Assembly: GCF_910592395.1 (NCBI RefSeq) | Contig: NC_088319.1 | Location: 806,001 to 870,000 of the forward strand | Source: Lineus longissimus | Taxonomy: Eukaryota > Nemertea > Pilidiophora > Heteronemertea > Lineidae | Direction: 5' to 3' | Length of the DNA: 64,000 bases | Shown: in pieces, positions 11,276 through 24,400 of the stretch | How the letters are laid out: each line of letters starts with the position of its first letter | Position numbering within the stretch: position 1 is the first letter of the stretch | The notes under the pieces: generated by a model | The model's input: only the letters and a program-made list of their open reading frames with translations | Databases searched by the model: none | What the model was told of the DNA's origin: nothing | Position numbers and translations under genes: made by a program

Positions 11276-14200
11276 ACGGCGAAGATGACTTCAAATGCTA
11301 ATATCAATTATCAGCCACGTGAAGTGTGCTCTATAAATATTTTAATCATGTGATACATCTAATGCATAATAAACATGTTAGAAGAATAACATGTGTCTTG
11401 TTCTTATTTTCTGGTGCGGTTGGCTATCGTATGCTTACCATGTTTTAATAACAGAACGTTACATCGTTAGAGAAAGAACTCGAAAGAATCTACCACCAAG
11501 ATGATTAGGATTTTGTTCGAATTCAGTGAAAAATTTCATTTGAGGTGCTGGGCCCAATTGTTCAAAACAAGGTTGTCACTAACGCTGGCGTTATCCCAAT
11601 TAGTCATCAAGTCTAAGGGCTAAACTTAAGGAGATAACGCCAAGTTAAGCTACACCAGCGTTGGTGACAAGAGTTGTTTTAAAAAGTCGGACCCAGGCTA
11701 ACTATATTGACGAATACTGGGCCGAGGATGCCGTGCCGGCGAAGATGCCATCGCCTGAGCTGTGGCAGGTACACGATTACAGTTGACTGAAAAATTTCGG
11801 GTTCGGGTTATGAAGTCAAGGATCCCGTTGAAGACGGCAAGAAAAAGGCAGCCTCTGCCAGTTGGCTTTGGTCACGCATGAAACGCAAAAAGTAGCGGAG
11901 ACCAGTGTTCCTTGGCTAGGTTTCGGTGGAATATACCAAGGTAAAGTCAAGCCTCTGGTCAGTAAGAACAGAGGCTCCAGAAATTGGCAAGAGCAAGTCG
12001 ACATCAGCTAGGACAGAAGTTGGCCAACAAAGCGCGGGTGTTTCATGAACTACAGCTTCATATAAGAACCAATTTGAATACACATTTCGCCTTATTTGGG
12101 CACTTTATTGTTCAGTTGCAGGTTATCGCTAAGATAACAGGTAAAATGGCTTGCTTGTTTACTGTTGAAATAAGTTAATCTGAATCACCGCCTATAAAAC
12201 CGATAATATTCCCAACTAATGTTACTCTCCATAATCGGGATTGTTTGTTTGGAAAACCGTTTTTCGAAAATGCCTAAAGTATTCCTCAGATTCATTTAAT
12301 TTTAACGGGTTGAAACGCCAAGTCTGTAAAAATAGGCCAAAAGATATTAGGAGTTTTAGTTATATGGTTCCTGGAGGACTCGCCGGATGAGAGGCTAGGG
12401 ATTATGTCAAAAGGCGAACCTGCGGGGAGACAGGCAAGGCCTTGGCGGTCCAAACTGAGTGGATGTGAAACTGCTGGTAAGCATGACTTTATATCGCCTC
12501 GGACCTTTCGCGACAATGTCAACCTCTTTTCTTTCGCAGGCTTCTTTACTTTCAACATTGTTATAAATGTTGGCCAGTGCAGATGCACAATCATGTACTT
12601 ATTTTATAATCAAGACAACAACTGCATTTTTTTAATTTCATGGTAAGTACGCTAGGTTTGTTGCGTGATATATCTCGAATATATACAATGAAAGAGTCTT
12701 TGATCGTCCATTCGAAGGTTAGAGTTATGTACCGCTGGTGATAGTCCTATATGACTTGACACCATTTCGCGTTATTGTTGTTGTCTCTCAAAGATTGGGG
12801 AAGCTGTGGAAAAATTTAACGCATTGCCACTCATAACAAGGTCCATTAACCCTGTCACGCCAAGCGAGGGAGTGCAGAGCTGAGTGTGGTTTCATTTTGT
12901 TCGTCTTGATGATATCTTTTAACCGAAGTAATAAAAATAACCCCCGTTTTCAAACGCATTTGGCCTTTTACGATTCCAAATTCTTAGCGTTGATTAATTT
13001 TTAGTATTGTTCACAACCGACACAAAATGGGAAATTTCAATCCGAATGCTAAGAGAATTCAAACTTTGCAATACTGATCAACATTGGTTATTTCAACGGC
13101 CTTTATCCATATCCTTAATTTGCTACTCACAATATTGACCAGTGTTACATAATCTGTACAAAATCCGACTCAAATGCCAAAACTATAGAATTTGATATTT
13201 GTTTTAAGCTAAACGAAATATTTTTCTTGAAAAATCGGCTGAAACATTCCATGTTATTTTATACTTAAGTACTTTTAGCAATAAAAATCTAATCGCAAAA
13301 GGCGTGGATGTTGTTTTAGGTTAAGTGTCAAGGAGTTGATTAAGCCATGTTTCAATTAGCGCTGGTGGGTCCCAAGGTACCATTATGGCACACATTTAAA
13401 CAGTTAATTTAACAGACGACTGGTAAATCAATTTTTGTACGGTGTTGCAGTAAATTGGTTTAATAACCACAAATGACTATGGTGTCATTATGCAAGTCTA
13501 TTTATTCGATATGTATATATCGATATAGTTGATTTTCTGTTCTATTAACAGCGATAAAATTGTTTAGGAATCAGCGTGGGTGAACTGCGTCTTAGGCCTT
13601 GTTGGAATGATGTGAAATATGTGAAATCTTGCAATAATCAAATAATTTTAAGTGAAGGCATCACCAAAATCATCATTTGACGCTGGTGTTTTAAATAATC
13701 AGTCAAACGGTGGTTGTCTTGTTATTAAAATCGATTTTGAGGACTGGATGTATATCAGAGTGTAGAAAAGGTGGGGCCCTATGAATCCGAAACTGACCTC
13801 ATCAGGGGGGGGGGACTAAATGCAGGAGAAGGGGACTTAATTGGCAATTTTCAGGTGACTATTGTGCACAGTAAAGGCACTGGGTCATGTTTGATTTCGG
13901 ACTAAATATATTTTTCGTACAAGGGGTACTGTGAGATGCGAGAGACCCCTATTGGCGACTCGTGTAACTTTATCTCGTCTACCTAGCTGCTGCCTATAGA
14001 TCCCCTTTAAGTAGTATATATCAGTCATATATCATTTCGTCCACAAACTATGACTTCTTGAAAAGAACAGGTCGTATTTTAGGTCACGAATATAAATTTT
14101 GTTGACACTGCCATTTCCCTTCCATTGAGCGGTTGTCGAAATAACGCATCAAACGGGTCAAAGTCCAATGAAAATAAGATAGATCTGAATAAGTACATTA

Positions 14201-14695
14201 TACTATACCAGTAAACAAATTACTAGCTGTCGAACCTCTCCCTTATGCCTGTCAACTTCTGTGCTTCTTCCTTTGGCCTGACAAGTACTGTCATGACTGT
14301 CATTTATAGTTAAGTGTATTGATGACAGAGGTAAGATTTGCTAGAAATGATTTATTTCTACCAAAAATCTTTGTTGTAATAGAGAAGGTGTCCTGCTAAT
14401 AGAGGTGTCTGCTTTATAATGGATCCATGTTCCGCTGTATCTCTGCTAAGTGTCTCAAGTTCGTCGCCACCCCTTCACCTTGGCCATGACCACACAAGTG
14501 TTTCGTGAGGCAAAACAACAGGCGCGCATTCAAATCTCCATCAATGATTTCATAACGTCAGGTCATATTGTCCAGATAGCACATAATTAGGCCCTTTTTC
14601 TCGCAGTTCAAAGAATTGAAGCCTCCAATGTACACTCTAGTGTTTTAAACAAAGCCCTAGGCACCTAGGCCTTTAGTCCCATTGTCTATCAATGA
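11276..14695. other. Intergenic region with one hairpin MITE
   Basis: No gene is supportable. It contains the hairpin MITE at 11549-11697 and a G-rich run near 13804. The stretch 14375-14455 ('aatagagaaggtgtcctg' and similar) resembles Tigger/pogo-type terminal repeats at low confidence. Confidence 0.45.
11549..11697. repeat. Hairpin MITE, family 2, copy 1
   Basis: The left end 'gggcccaattgttcaaaac...gtcactaacgctggcgttat' is mirrored by the right end 'ataacgcc...ccagcgttggtgac...gttgttttaaaaagtcggaccc'. A related element lies at 17041-17163. Confidence 0.65.
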
Positions 14696-14770
14696 ATTAT
14701 CAGGGCAAATATTGATAACGTCGATCCTCACGAAACAGACTTTTTAAACCGGCAAGAGCAGATAGACTTA

Positions 14771-16723
14771 ATGGACCTATTTGGACCAAAAGCATTGTCG
14801 ATAACAGAGTCGGCGCCACTGAATCTTTTCAGCCACCTCCACAGTCAACTGGAGAGGCAAACAGGCGCGTTGTGCCCAAGGTATCAGGCCATATTTGTTC
14901 AGATAGAAATCTGTGCATGTACGATGAGTAAAATTGTCTCCAAAGCCATTTTTTGCTTTTGAGTCGACTTCGAAAACTTGATCGACACCTTTTTAAAGTG
15001 ACGTCGTCAAAATATCCCCTTGTCCATTTTCAGGCAGGCGAGCATAACGTACGAGATGTATTCGACCGATATGAAGGCGTTGATCTTGCCTAACGGGCAG
15101 GCCATATCAGACTTTGGCCACACCCGTATCTCCAGCTCGGCTCCCCCGCATGGAAGAGCCCTGGAGCAGGACAGATTGTTCAGCGCTGTGTCTCGAGCAA
15201 ATGTCCCATTAGCTGTTTATCAGCGCTTAAAACGATTAAGTGGCCGCAAAGATAATAACGGATTAAATGGCTGTAATGGTGAGGGGATTAGAAGTAGATC
15301 AGCCCAAGTGCGCGCGGCTAAACCAGAGCAAGCAATGATTATTGGGTCAATGGATTATCAAAATAACCAACGCATGGCACGTAACTGTTGTGGGTCACGC
15401 GACCGATTCGGTTTGAGTAATTGCTGCTCAGATAATAGACCTGTCAATATGCGCACAAATGGCTGTCGTGGTAGGCCGAGTATGTATGGTCACGGTGAGG
15501 CACCTAGGAACCGGTCAATACGGGGCACATTACCAGTGCTTGGGGGAAGACAGGATCAGAAGGGATCAGGAGTAAACTGCGGCAGCGATGGATTAAAGCA
15601 ACACGTAAGCGTCGACGACAACGGAACGGATAGCGCGTCAGACATGTTTTCTTTCCACGGGCCCGAAGTTCTGACACATAAATTGAAAATCGAGAAGTTA
15701 AAGGATTCGCAAGCAGATCCCTCTGACCAGCAACTCATCAATGTGAAGACGATATCATTCGCGCCAGGAACTAAACTGAAGTCTCCGAATGAGCCGAGCA
15801 AGGACAGGCGTTTAAAGTCTTACAATTATGGGCGTCAAGAGGTTCCGAGGTTTCGCACGCCCAAGGCCACTCATTTGGTCGGGTCAGACCAAGAGGCGGC
15901 GAGGATTAACCGCTTGAGGTTTATTCATGAGAGACACTCGCGTAAACAGGATGCGGATTCTTCGAAGCGGAATGATCCAGCGGGGATTCCAACTCATGGT
16001 GTTGGTACTGGCAACGGGCCTAGCTGGCTGTACCGGAGCAAAACTACAATTGACCTCACAAAATATCAGGATAAGCATATCAAACTAAGCCTAATGAGAG
16101 CCATGGATGAAAAGACGGAACTGAATAGCGTCCCTCTAGTCCTGAACAGCATTGGGACCAAAACGCAGGAGCGAGAATCACGCCTTCCTCACGAGAACAC
16201 GACGGCAATAGGATCCAGCAGTGCCGCACTGACCAGCGAACAAGACCGGATATTAGGCGGTACTGAACACACAACAGCTGACAGTGGTGTTGCAAGTGAA
16301 ACAAGTGAGCGGAATTACACAGACAACGTGACCGAGGATGACCTGGACAAATTTGAACGAAAACGGTTTCCTCCGGGTGGCGCTTTCAGGGATACAAATT
16401 CACGTGCTCCCCCTATAGGCAAGGAGTATAACTTTGACATCCATGACATAAATGATGGGAGTTACGTCGGAAATAATCATTCGTTCACGAATTCTATGAA
16501 TTGCACAGGACTAGGGCGGACTGTTGCTTGGAATAGAGGTGCAATCAATCGCCCGCACTCACCCAGGATGTGCCTCAATGAGCGACACGTACAGACTCTC
16601 CGCGCCGACCCCGCTGTTAAACAGGGCCTACAACGGACTCAAACTCTTGCAGACTTCGACAAACAGCGGGGACGAACATATGACCTCCAGGCAAGGGTCA
16701 AGAGCTTTCTTAACAAAAGCTGA
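14771..16723 (+). CDS. Hypothetical 599-aa protein, two exons
   Basis: Exons 14771-14880 and 15034-16723 join in phase 2. The donor gtatca at 14881 and acceptor ccattttcag before 15034 restore a frame encoding ...CPRQASITYEMY.... The ATG at 14771 is the first in frame after a TGA at 14693, so the start is well placed, although an upstream exon cannot be excluded. The protein is polar, rich in Arg, Asn, Ser and Gly, has no signal peptide or membrane segment, and looks largely disordered. The best-ordered part may be the last 60 residues (...QTLADFDKQRGRTYDLQ...SFLNKS). I do not recognise a domain. The 563-codon open frame in exon 2 is far longer than chance, so it is very likely real. Confidence 0.75.
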
Positions 16724-18709
16724 TGACAAATACCACCCAGACCCTATTTTAGACAAAGGAATATCGATAGTGATATATTCGCACTGTGGTGTTGTACTTG
16801 AATCCGTTCTCCCTCGATTGCTCAGTCAGAGCTGTGTCTGTGATCATTAGACTGAGTGTTATTGTGATTTTCTTAGGCCGGATATAAAGTGTGTTTTCTA
16901 ATATCCTTACTTGAATATCTTGTGTCGTTTACCATGTTCAGTTTACGCTCTCACAAACATCCACGCGTTCATGATTGGAAGATACAAATAAGACCTTGCA
17001 ACCTTGACGAAAGCTGCGACGAATGGAAAACTGCGGCGCAGTTGTTCAAAAGAAGTTTTGTCGACCACTAACGCCAGCGTTAATTTAACGTTGTGTTTAG
17101 TCTGATTGAAAATCTAACTGAATGGGATGCCAACGTTAGTGATAAAACCATTTTTAAACAACCAGAGATGCCATGGTACCAGTACATACATGTATACGTG
17201 ATGATTGTGGGGGATTTGCCCGGTGTTTGTTGCCGCCAAATAAAAATCTCTTATCAAATGTTTGTTGCTTCGTGCGGATAACCAGCTGTACCGACGACGT
17301 CGACACAGGAATTCTATAAACTGCGTTTAGAGACACCCTGCTCACCAACAACGGCAGACGGTCATATCGTCCTATATCGGGAGCCATTAGCTTTAGTCTA
17401 AGTTTGGTATGAATATTTCAATAGCATTATACAAACACCCTAATTGACTGCCAATAGCGACTAAAACAGCGTCCTGTTTCTATCATCATGTGACGTTAAT
17501 GCTGATTACATAGTCGATTTGTGATGAAGCAAAATGAAAACAAGGCGGTAACGCATGAATAATTAATGAACAGCATGATGGATATCGATGCGGTTTTTAC
17601 CTAACGCTACGTTGTTTGTAAACAGGCAAAAATGCATGACATCATGTACGAATATGTTTGTATTTAAATGGGGATTTTCCTACCACGTACTCTAAACAAA
17701 TCTTGAAGAGATCGGTAATTACACATCAATGGAGGATTAGGCTACGTGTTGATCAAGTCTGATATTTAGTCCTGAACTTAATCTCCAAATGTCCGTCAAG
17801 AAATGGTTTACTGGTCGGACCTTGTACACTTTTTGGAAAACAAATTTGAGCTTTTGAAAATCCCAAATCAATATGTACTGTTGAGAGATGTTCGGTGAAT
17901 TGAAAAACCACTATTACAGAAAACATTTTAAAGATAGACACGAATGATCTCCAATGTTTTTTCATTATCAATAACTGAAATACTTCTAAGTGGTAATATA
18001 TATATGTCTGTTCGTACTACTTTCCGTTGTACAGATAAAAAAAAAAAAAAAAAAAAAAATGTAATGCAATTTGCCTAAAAGACCTGAAAGTGTATTGTAT
18101 GCCTGCTTTGTTTCTGTAGGTTTTTTGCGTTTTCGTTCCAAAAAAGTATTTTCAAGATTTGAGCTTTTACGGAGGAATACTCGCTATTAACACATCCACG
18201 TCGGATAATTTTTCTTTGGATTCTTTTCGAATGACTATGTCAATACATTTACTGGCCCCTTAGAACCAAATTAGAATCATTCAGGTCCTCCTAAGAATGG
18301 GCCTATTGTTCCACGAGTCTAATCCCTCAACAGACAGTCAAGCGTTACAATGGGGACTCAGCTGTCACATCGATTCGCCGCCCTCCCTATTACAGACATC
18401 TTTTCTATTAATTCTAGGCCCGTGAATGTCAATGCGTTTCACTCCACATGCGCATGCGTGTTGTGGGGAGGGGGGGGGGCAATGCATTATTTTGCCTCAG
18501 CTTGTTTGGCTTAGATGTTCGATTAAAATTAATTGGTGAAATGTACAATGGTAAAACAATATAAACAAATGATTGTTAGTGTGATTTTACAAAAGTTCGT
18601 GCTTAAGTAAAAACTTCCAATGAAATTGCTATAGCTGATTGTGATGATTGTGGTTTCATCAACAGTCCTAAAAGCAGTAGTGTATGCTGCTGCTAAAAGT
18701 GATTATAAA
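16724..18709. other. Intergenic region
   Basis: Contains hairpin MITE 17041-17163, a poly-A run near 18038-18059 and a G run near 18470. No gene is supported. Confidence 0.5.
17041..17163. repeat. Hairpin MITE, family 2, copy 2
   Basis: The left arm 'gttgttcaaaagaagttttg...cactaacgccagcgtt' pairs with the right arm 'caacgttagtgataaaacc...tttttaaacaac'. End sequences and the ACTAACG core match the element at 11549-11697. Confidence 0.6.
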
Positions 18710-18887
18710 CACATTTGATCACGTGATATCCGGTGGCTAGGAAGCTTGTACCGTTCCCATTCGGATAGGTGTACTCTCCTTTCAGATCTTCTCCCTTTCA
18801 CATTTGATCACGTGATATCCGGTGTCTAGGAAGCTTGTAGCGTGCCCATTCGGATAGGTGTACCCTCCTTTCAGATCTACTTTTTCC
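18710..18887. repeat. 89-bp tandem duplication
   Basis: Two consecutive copies (18710-18798 and 18799-18887) contain the palindromic 'gatcacgtgatat' and 'attcggataggtgta'. They differ at a few bases. They sit just 3' of the minus-strand terminal exon at 18891-19002. Confidence 0.85.
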
Positions 18888-18890
18888 TTT

Positions 18891-19002
18891 TCACTTCTTG
18901 TTTGCCTTGGTATTCTTACGCCCTTTGTTCCTCAGTTTCTCCAGGAGGTCTATCATCCTTGCGCGATCTCGCCAGTAGCACTTGAGGCGGGCGAGACTCA
19001 GG
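18891..19002 (-). CDS. Terminal coding exon of an unidentified gene (partial)
   Basis: On the minus strand a strong acceptor with a long pyrimidine tract (ttttccttttttcag) precedes an exon beginning with one spare base. It then encodes 36 residues starting LSLARLKCYW, containing RMIDLLEKLR and ending in a Lys/Arg/Asn-rich tail before TGA. The sequence looks protein-like (amphipathic, basic end) and the acceptor is good, but I could not find the upstream exons, which should lie at higher coordinates. Its phase (it needs two bases from the previous exon) does not match a usable donor in the kinase exon at 21427-21611. I leave it as a separate gene fragment. Confidence 0.45.
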
Positions 19003-19446
19003 CTGAAAAAAGGAAAACAATCCATGTTATTCGTTAGGAAACAAATATTCTAATGGCGTCGTCATATAAACCAATACGATGAACAACTAAATATCGCGGT
19101 TTCTTCTTTCCGATGATTTCGTGGATTACTTCCATTCGCGAAAATAAAGATCCCTTTTTTGGTTGTATCGGAAAAACGAAAGAAATTCCTTAATTGTTTG
19201 CAGTTTAAGTAGGTTGTCTAGTAGCCAACCAAGTGGACATTATGTCTCACAACCCTTAAGAAGACGAACAGTGCGGTTCTGAAACCCTATAATGTCGAGA
19301 AATATTGCAAACAAATTATTTCAATCAGAAAAATTGAAAGAAATTTTATAAGCCACCGTATTCAAAATCATAGTTGTTTTCAGAAATCTTCGCGATTTTT
19401 AAATAAAAAGGCTAAAACAACAAAGACGTACAAACATTTGGGAAAA

Positions 19447-19880
19447 CGAGACCACTAATAACGAGAACACTAATGACGAGAACACTAATGACGAGAACAC
19501 TAATGACGAGAACACTAATGACGAGAATACTAATGACGAGAACACTAATGACGAGAATACTAATGACGAGAACACTAATGACGAGAACACTAATAACGAG
19601 ACCACTAATAACGAGAACACTAATGACGAGAACACTAATGACGAGAACACTAATGACGAGAACACTAATGACGAGAACACTAATGACGAGAACACTAATG
19701 ACGAGAATACTAATGACGAGAACACTAATAACGGGAACACTAATAACGAGAACACTAATAACGAGAACACTAATAACGAGAACACTAATAACGAGAACAC
19801 TAATGACGAGAACACTAATAACGAGAACACTAATAACGAGAACACTGATAAAGAGAACACTGATAACGAGAACACTAATA
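19447..19880. repeat. 15-bp minisatellite, about 29 units
   Basis: Tandem units of 'aatgacgagaacact' with common variants (aataacgagaacact, aatgacgagaatact). Since 15 is a multiple of three, it leaves long pseudo-open frames on both strands (MTRTL-type, SVLVI-type and VFSLL-type repeats). These are not evidence of a gene. Confidence 0.95.
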
Positions 19881-20754
19881 ACATACCCAAGAAATATTTT
19901 GGGATCCATGGATCTCTCGGGGAGGCTCGCTATTTTAACTGCAGCAATATGGAAGAAATACAACAGAGCCTGAAAAGAAACGAAACCATTCTACACAAAT
20001 TGTATGACCCCAAAGAATTCTCATCATACGGAAGAACCCCCCTTTAGGACACCATGGGTACAGTAGAACCTCCACTTTTTTCTCCCGATTTTTTTTCTAA
20101 GCCATTTGCTTTAACCGAAACCTCTGTAGGGCGGACACCACTCTGATCCAAATTGTGGACACGGCCTTGGCGACTTTCTGGTCCAATCACCACGCAATTA
20201 CGGACAGTAAACAAAAACAATGGCTTCCGGTAGTCGATTAGACCTAACAGGTGTGTAGTTTGCGTATTTGATGAACAGAATGTAGACACTGTGTTCAGTT
20301 AATTACAGGGTGGAGTGACCGGATGTCCGTTGCTCTCCTAATCAAAACCGAATGTTTCGATTATTTATCTTCACTGTGCATCACATTGCCAAGCTACTGT
20401 ATATTCTAACATTAATTGCAGTCCATTGAGTTGTTTGTCCCCTTGTGCTCTAATTACAAAGAATAAAGCTTGATGTGTAGTAGCTCAATCAAATGCTTTT
20501 ATACAACTAATTAAGGATGTACGCTGACTATGAGTATGTAGCGTACGAACACAACCTGCATATATCAATGTTGGCAAATTAATATGACCTCCACCAGAAA
20601 TGCAATAAAGTAATTTCAAGTTCGCATAATATTATAAATGGCATCAAATTACATGTGTATGAAATAGTTAATATTCAAAATTAATTGAAATATGTAATAC
20701 GTAGGCTTCACGACCCCAAGTTCATACACATGAATCAACTTTTTGGATATAATG

Positions 20755-20965
20755 GCATAACCTCCCTATTAAGCACACCTTTACATTACCGACACCAACG
20801 CCCAGTCCCATGGGTGTCCGCAATAGAGAGGTTGTACTGTACTCACAAATGTAGCCCTTAATTGAGAAGCGCCTGAGCTGAATCTAGAAGTTGTATTAAA
20901 TGGAAACGACCTATATTGGAGCAAATGCATTGTCCGTAATAGAGAGTTGTCCTGTAAGGGAGGTT
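20755..20965. repeat. Possible Tigger/pogo-type MITE relic
   Basis: Contains 'acctccctattaag', 'ggtgtccgcaatagagagg' and a second 'gtccgtaatagagag'. This phrasing resembles terminal repeats of Tigger-like elements. Boundaries are uncertain. Confidence 0.3.
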
Positions 20966-21125
20966 CCCCTGTATGAATAATACCACCTGTGTTTTTTCCA
21001 TATTTCAGTGTTTCCATTCAATAGGCAACTAAACAATAATAGAGAGACCGCGACCTTTCAAAAGGAGTAAACAAAGAAAAACGTGTCAGTCTACCATTCA
21101 GTGTTCTCAAAAAATGCGAGGAAAC

Positions 21126-21280
21126 ACTGACACAAAAATGTAAACACTCAAAAATGTAAACACTCAAAAATGTAAACACTCAAAAATGTAAACACTCAAA
21201 AATGTAAACACTCAAAAATGTAAACACTCAAAAATGTAAACACTCAAAAATGTAAACACTCAAAAATGTAAACACTCAAA
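21126..21280. repeat. 16-bp tandem array, about nine units
   Basis: Perfect head-to-tail units of 'aaacactcaaaaatgt'. The flanks share phrases ('atatttcagtgtttccat', 'cgttaca') with 52120-52270, which lacks the array. This suggests expansion within an older dispersed repeat. Confidence 0.9.
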
Positions 21281-21426
21281 AGCGTTACACCGTTGAAGCT
21301 GTCTTCAACCATGATGCACCACGTTCTACAAATTCATCATTTAAAATCTTGGTGTTTGCGAATTAAATTTTGGTGAAGACAACTTTTTTGAAAACGTCCA
21401 CGCCTTTATCAAAATATATCAAATGT

Positions 21427-24400
21427 TCAAACAAAACATAGGTCATATACTATAGCTATTATCTCGATTATGTCTAGAGTTTCTTGGATTTTGTCCTCTG
21501 TGACGTCATCACGGATGTTGTCATGTTTATTGATCTCTCTGAAGTAGGTCAAGACGACTTCTCGCGAGACTTCAGGACTGTGGTACAGTCCCTGAGGATC
21601 CGGGGCTAAGCCTGCGAATGAAGAAGACAAGTTATATAGTTTGTTCAATATCAAGGAGGGACGCAAGGCCACACAATGAATTTTTTAAAATCATTTTATG
21701 TCAGAGACAAGCGCCCTATGGATATAGGTAGGGAATGGGGTCCCACAACTGGCTAGGGTGGAGGCCAAAGGTGATTTCTCCAAAAAGGGCCAAAATTAAC
21801 ACTCCTCTTCCACAAAAGTTAGAATTTTGAAAAAGAAGTCGAAAAAAGCCTCCGACTGGTGATCGCTGGTACACTTTGTCATATTGTGGTCAGAAGAATT
21901 CTCGGTGGAGAGCGAACAAAGGGCGTGTTGAGTGGAAATGTATTCGTTTGAAGCGCTAAACTCACCTGTTGCAGACGTGACCAGAAAGTTGGATAAATCC
22001 ATCAGGGGCTCAGCGAGACCACACATCTCAAAATCCACAAATGTCACGTGGTCTGAAACGAAGAGTTGATATTGAAATTCGTCCTGCTGTCGCTTTCAAA
22101 AGTTGAGTTCGTCGAAATTTACAACAATGACAGCATCAATGACCTCAAGAATAATGTAAATTCTTAAACAGCTCCTTAATACACCGTATATCATGGCTGT
22201 CGCAAAGCGATTTACATTTCAGGCCATTTCAGGCCAATTGAAGGTACATGTACCGAGTGGTAGACCGAATCGCCAATACTCCCCTCCTCTTCATTATAGT
22301 GCTTTTAAAGATACCTAGTTGAACTCATGAATGTGACCAGATCACATTTACCAAAATATAGTGGTGTCGCACAACACTAGATTATCCTCAGGGTAGGCCT
22401 AACCAATGCTCTTTCTCACGGTGTCAATTAAAGCCGGTCAACTATGACACCTGCTATCATACAATTACATCATAGCGGCAAGAGGCCAGCCAAGTACCTT
22501 TGGCCAGATCTATTTGACAAACACTATTAATACTAAGGTGTAACGTTTTCGAGATTTCCGTTTCTGTGTTTTTCTCCTTGATGGAAACGCTGAACGATAG
22601 AGTGAAACGTTTTTGTGTGATTGCCCCTATTGAAAACTCTTGCTCTCTCTAGGTGCCTATTGTACGGAATACTGAAATATGGGAACATCACAGATGTTAC
22701 CGGATCTTTTAAAAAAACTATTTGACAATTTATTCTCTTACCTTCCTTTTCATCATAGATGACATTCGTCGGGTTGCAGTCATTGTGACAAAACGAGAGT
22801 TCATGACCACGAATATTATCCGTCACCACCTTCAGACCTCCAAACACAAGATCTAGTTCCTTTATCCGCTCTCCTTGGGTCGGTACCTCACTGTTGAACC
22901 TATTCCAAATACAAGAGGGATGATGTGTGCTCGGAATGGTTCCCCACACGACTGTCCCAATCATCAGCATGTTATACGACAATATTATAGCCCGCAGACA
23001 ACTATACCGAGGAAAAACAGTGGCGAATATTTTATAAATAGAGTTTTGTTATCTTTAGATACATGTATATCTGTATAGAATATGAATCTATATAGAAAGT
23101 TTCAGTACTCGGCAGAGTACTGGTATCCCTGGTGGTGATGAGGGGAAAATAGTTCCCTTTACGGTGCCTGTTCTTACCATTTTGTTGTTTCTTCATCGAC
23201 TATCACCTCGGGCCACTCGAGTGTAAAATCTTTGAGGACATCCATCATGGGCTTCACCTTCTCCACCCTATATTCATCGACAGCAATCCGCCTTGTTGTC
23301 TCGCAGTGAATCTTGGCCATAGCCCGCGCAACTGCCCTGAAAATTGAAGAGAAAATAAAATCTAGCTGGAGTTGTATCGAAAATGGGTCATAGTAAATTA
23401 GAAAGAGCCAATGCACACTTGTGTTTAGCAGCCTGGCAGAAATTCTTCGGCAGAGTACGCTTTAATTGATAACTTTTACGCTTATCGTGGGGCCATTGAA
23501 ACTGATATCTCATCACTAGGATTTTAGGCTGAATTAAATAACATTTCCAACCAAGATTTCTATCACAAAAACAACGAACTTGCTCCCTGCGACTTTAATA
23601 CGACAGAAATTCTGGCCCGCTGACACCAATGTTGAAAGTGTGGGGAACACAGCATGACCTCGAAATGACAAGCGGCTTCATCTCCGCCACAGGAGTGAGG
23701 TTACAGTTTAGGCAGTTTTAGCGCTGAAGAAGAAGAAATTGAAGAAGAAACCAATAAAGGGTGATGCGCGATCGTTTTCTTGATCGGGATATGTTGACGA
23801 ATCCTTCCTCGGCGATGGTATTGGTCTCGTGAGACGAGATTCGATGACGTCGTTCTTGAAATCCGTTTATGAAATGAACTTCGATTGGTTACCGGTTGTC
23901 CCAGCTTGGTTGACAGATGACGTCACGACGAAATGAGACGATCGATCGGGAATCGAACGTTGAAAGGGTTTGAAGGAGCAATTCAAGTCGCGGCCCTGTA
24001 TGTTTGTCAGGGGCAGCGAGTGAAATATTTCATGGAACCAAAGTAAAATAACGACGTGCGCCTTTAACAATTAAGCAAATTTATATCGAATTGAAATGAA
24101 GTTATAGACACCTAGCTGCTGTCAGACAGGTGCGTCGGGCGGCAGATGGTTTTTTTCTGAGCTGTCGGCTTCCCAGTCACCTCTTATTCGAGTTCTACAG
24201 TAGTAGTTTCCGCCAACAACCTGCACCAAACACTTCGTAATCTGACTGGCTTGTTCAGCTATTCCGATGTTGACTCCGACTAGAATCGAGTTGGCCCTCT
24301 CTCAGTGCAGATCCTCTTCACATGGAATGATGCACTAGTAATGCACTGCGTGACGTCACGCATGACGTCACGTTGTAGATATCCATATCTATGTGGTACC

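Larger units (their letters stand above)
19003..21426. other. Region dominated by tandem arrays and transposon-like repeats
   Basis: Holds the 15-bp minisatellite (19447-19880) and the 16-bp array (21126-21280). Stretches at about 20056-20190 and 20755-20965, such as 'gtccgcaatagagaggttgtactgt', look like Tigger/pogo-type terminal repeats. Upstream exons of the 18.9-kb minus-strand exon could be hidden here. Confidence 0.45.

Noticed and set aside
19399-19973. Long open frames of 160-180 aa on both strands
   Set aside because: They are the 15-bp minisatellite read in different frames. The period is a multiple of three and the peptides are pure repeats.
21126-21280. Possible CRISPR-like array
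   Set aside because: The 16-bp units are directly adjacent with no spacers, in an animal genome.
18891-21611. Joining the 18.9-kb minus-strand exon to the kinase as its last exon
   Set aside because: It needs a phase-2 donor in or after 21427-21611, and none of the GT sites there has that phase.
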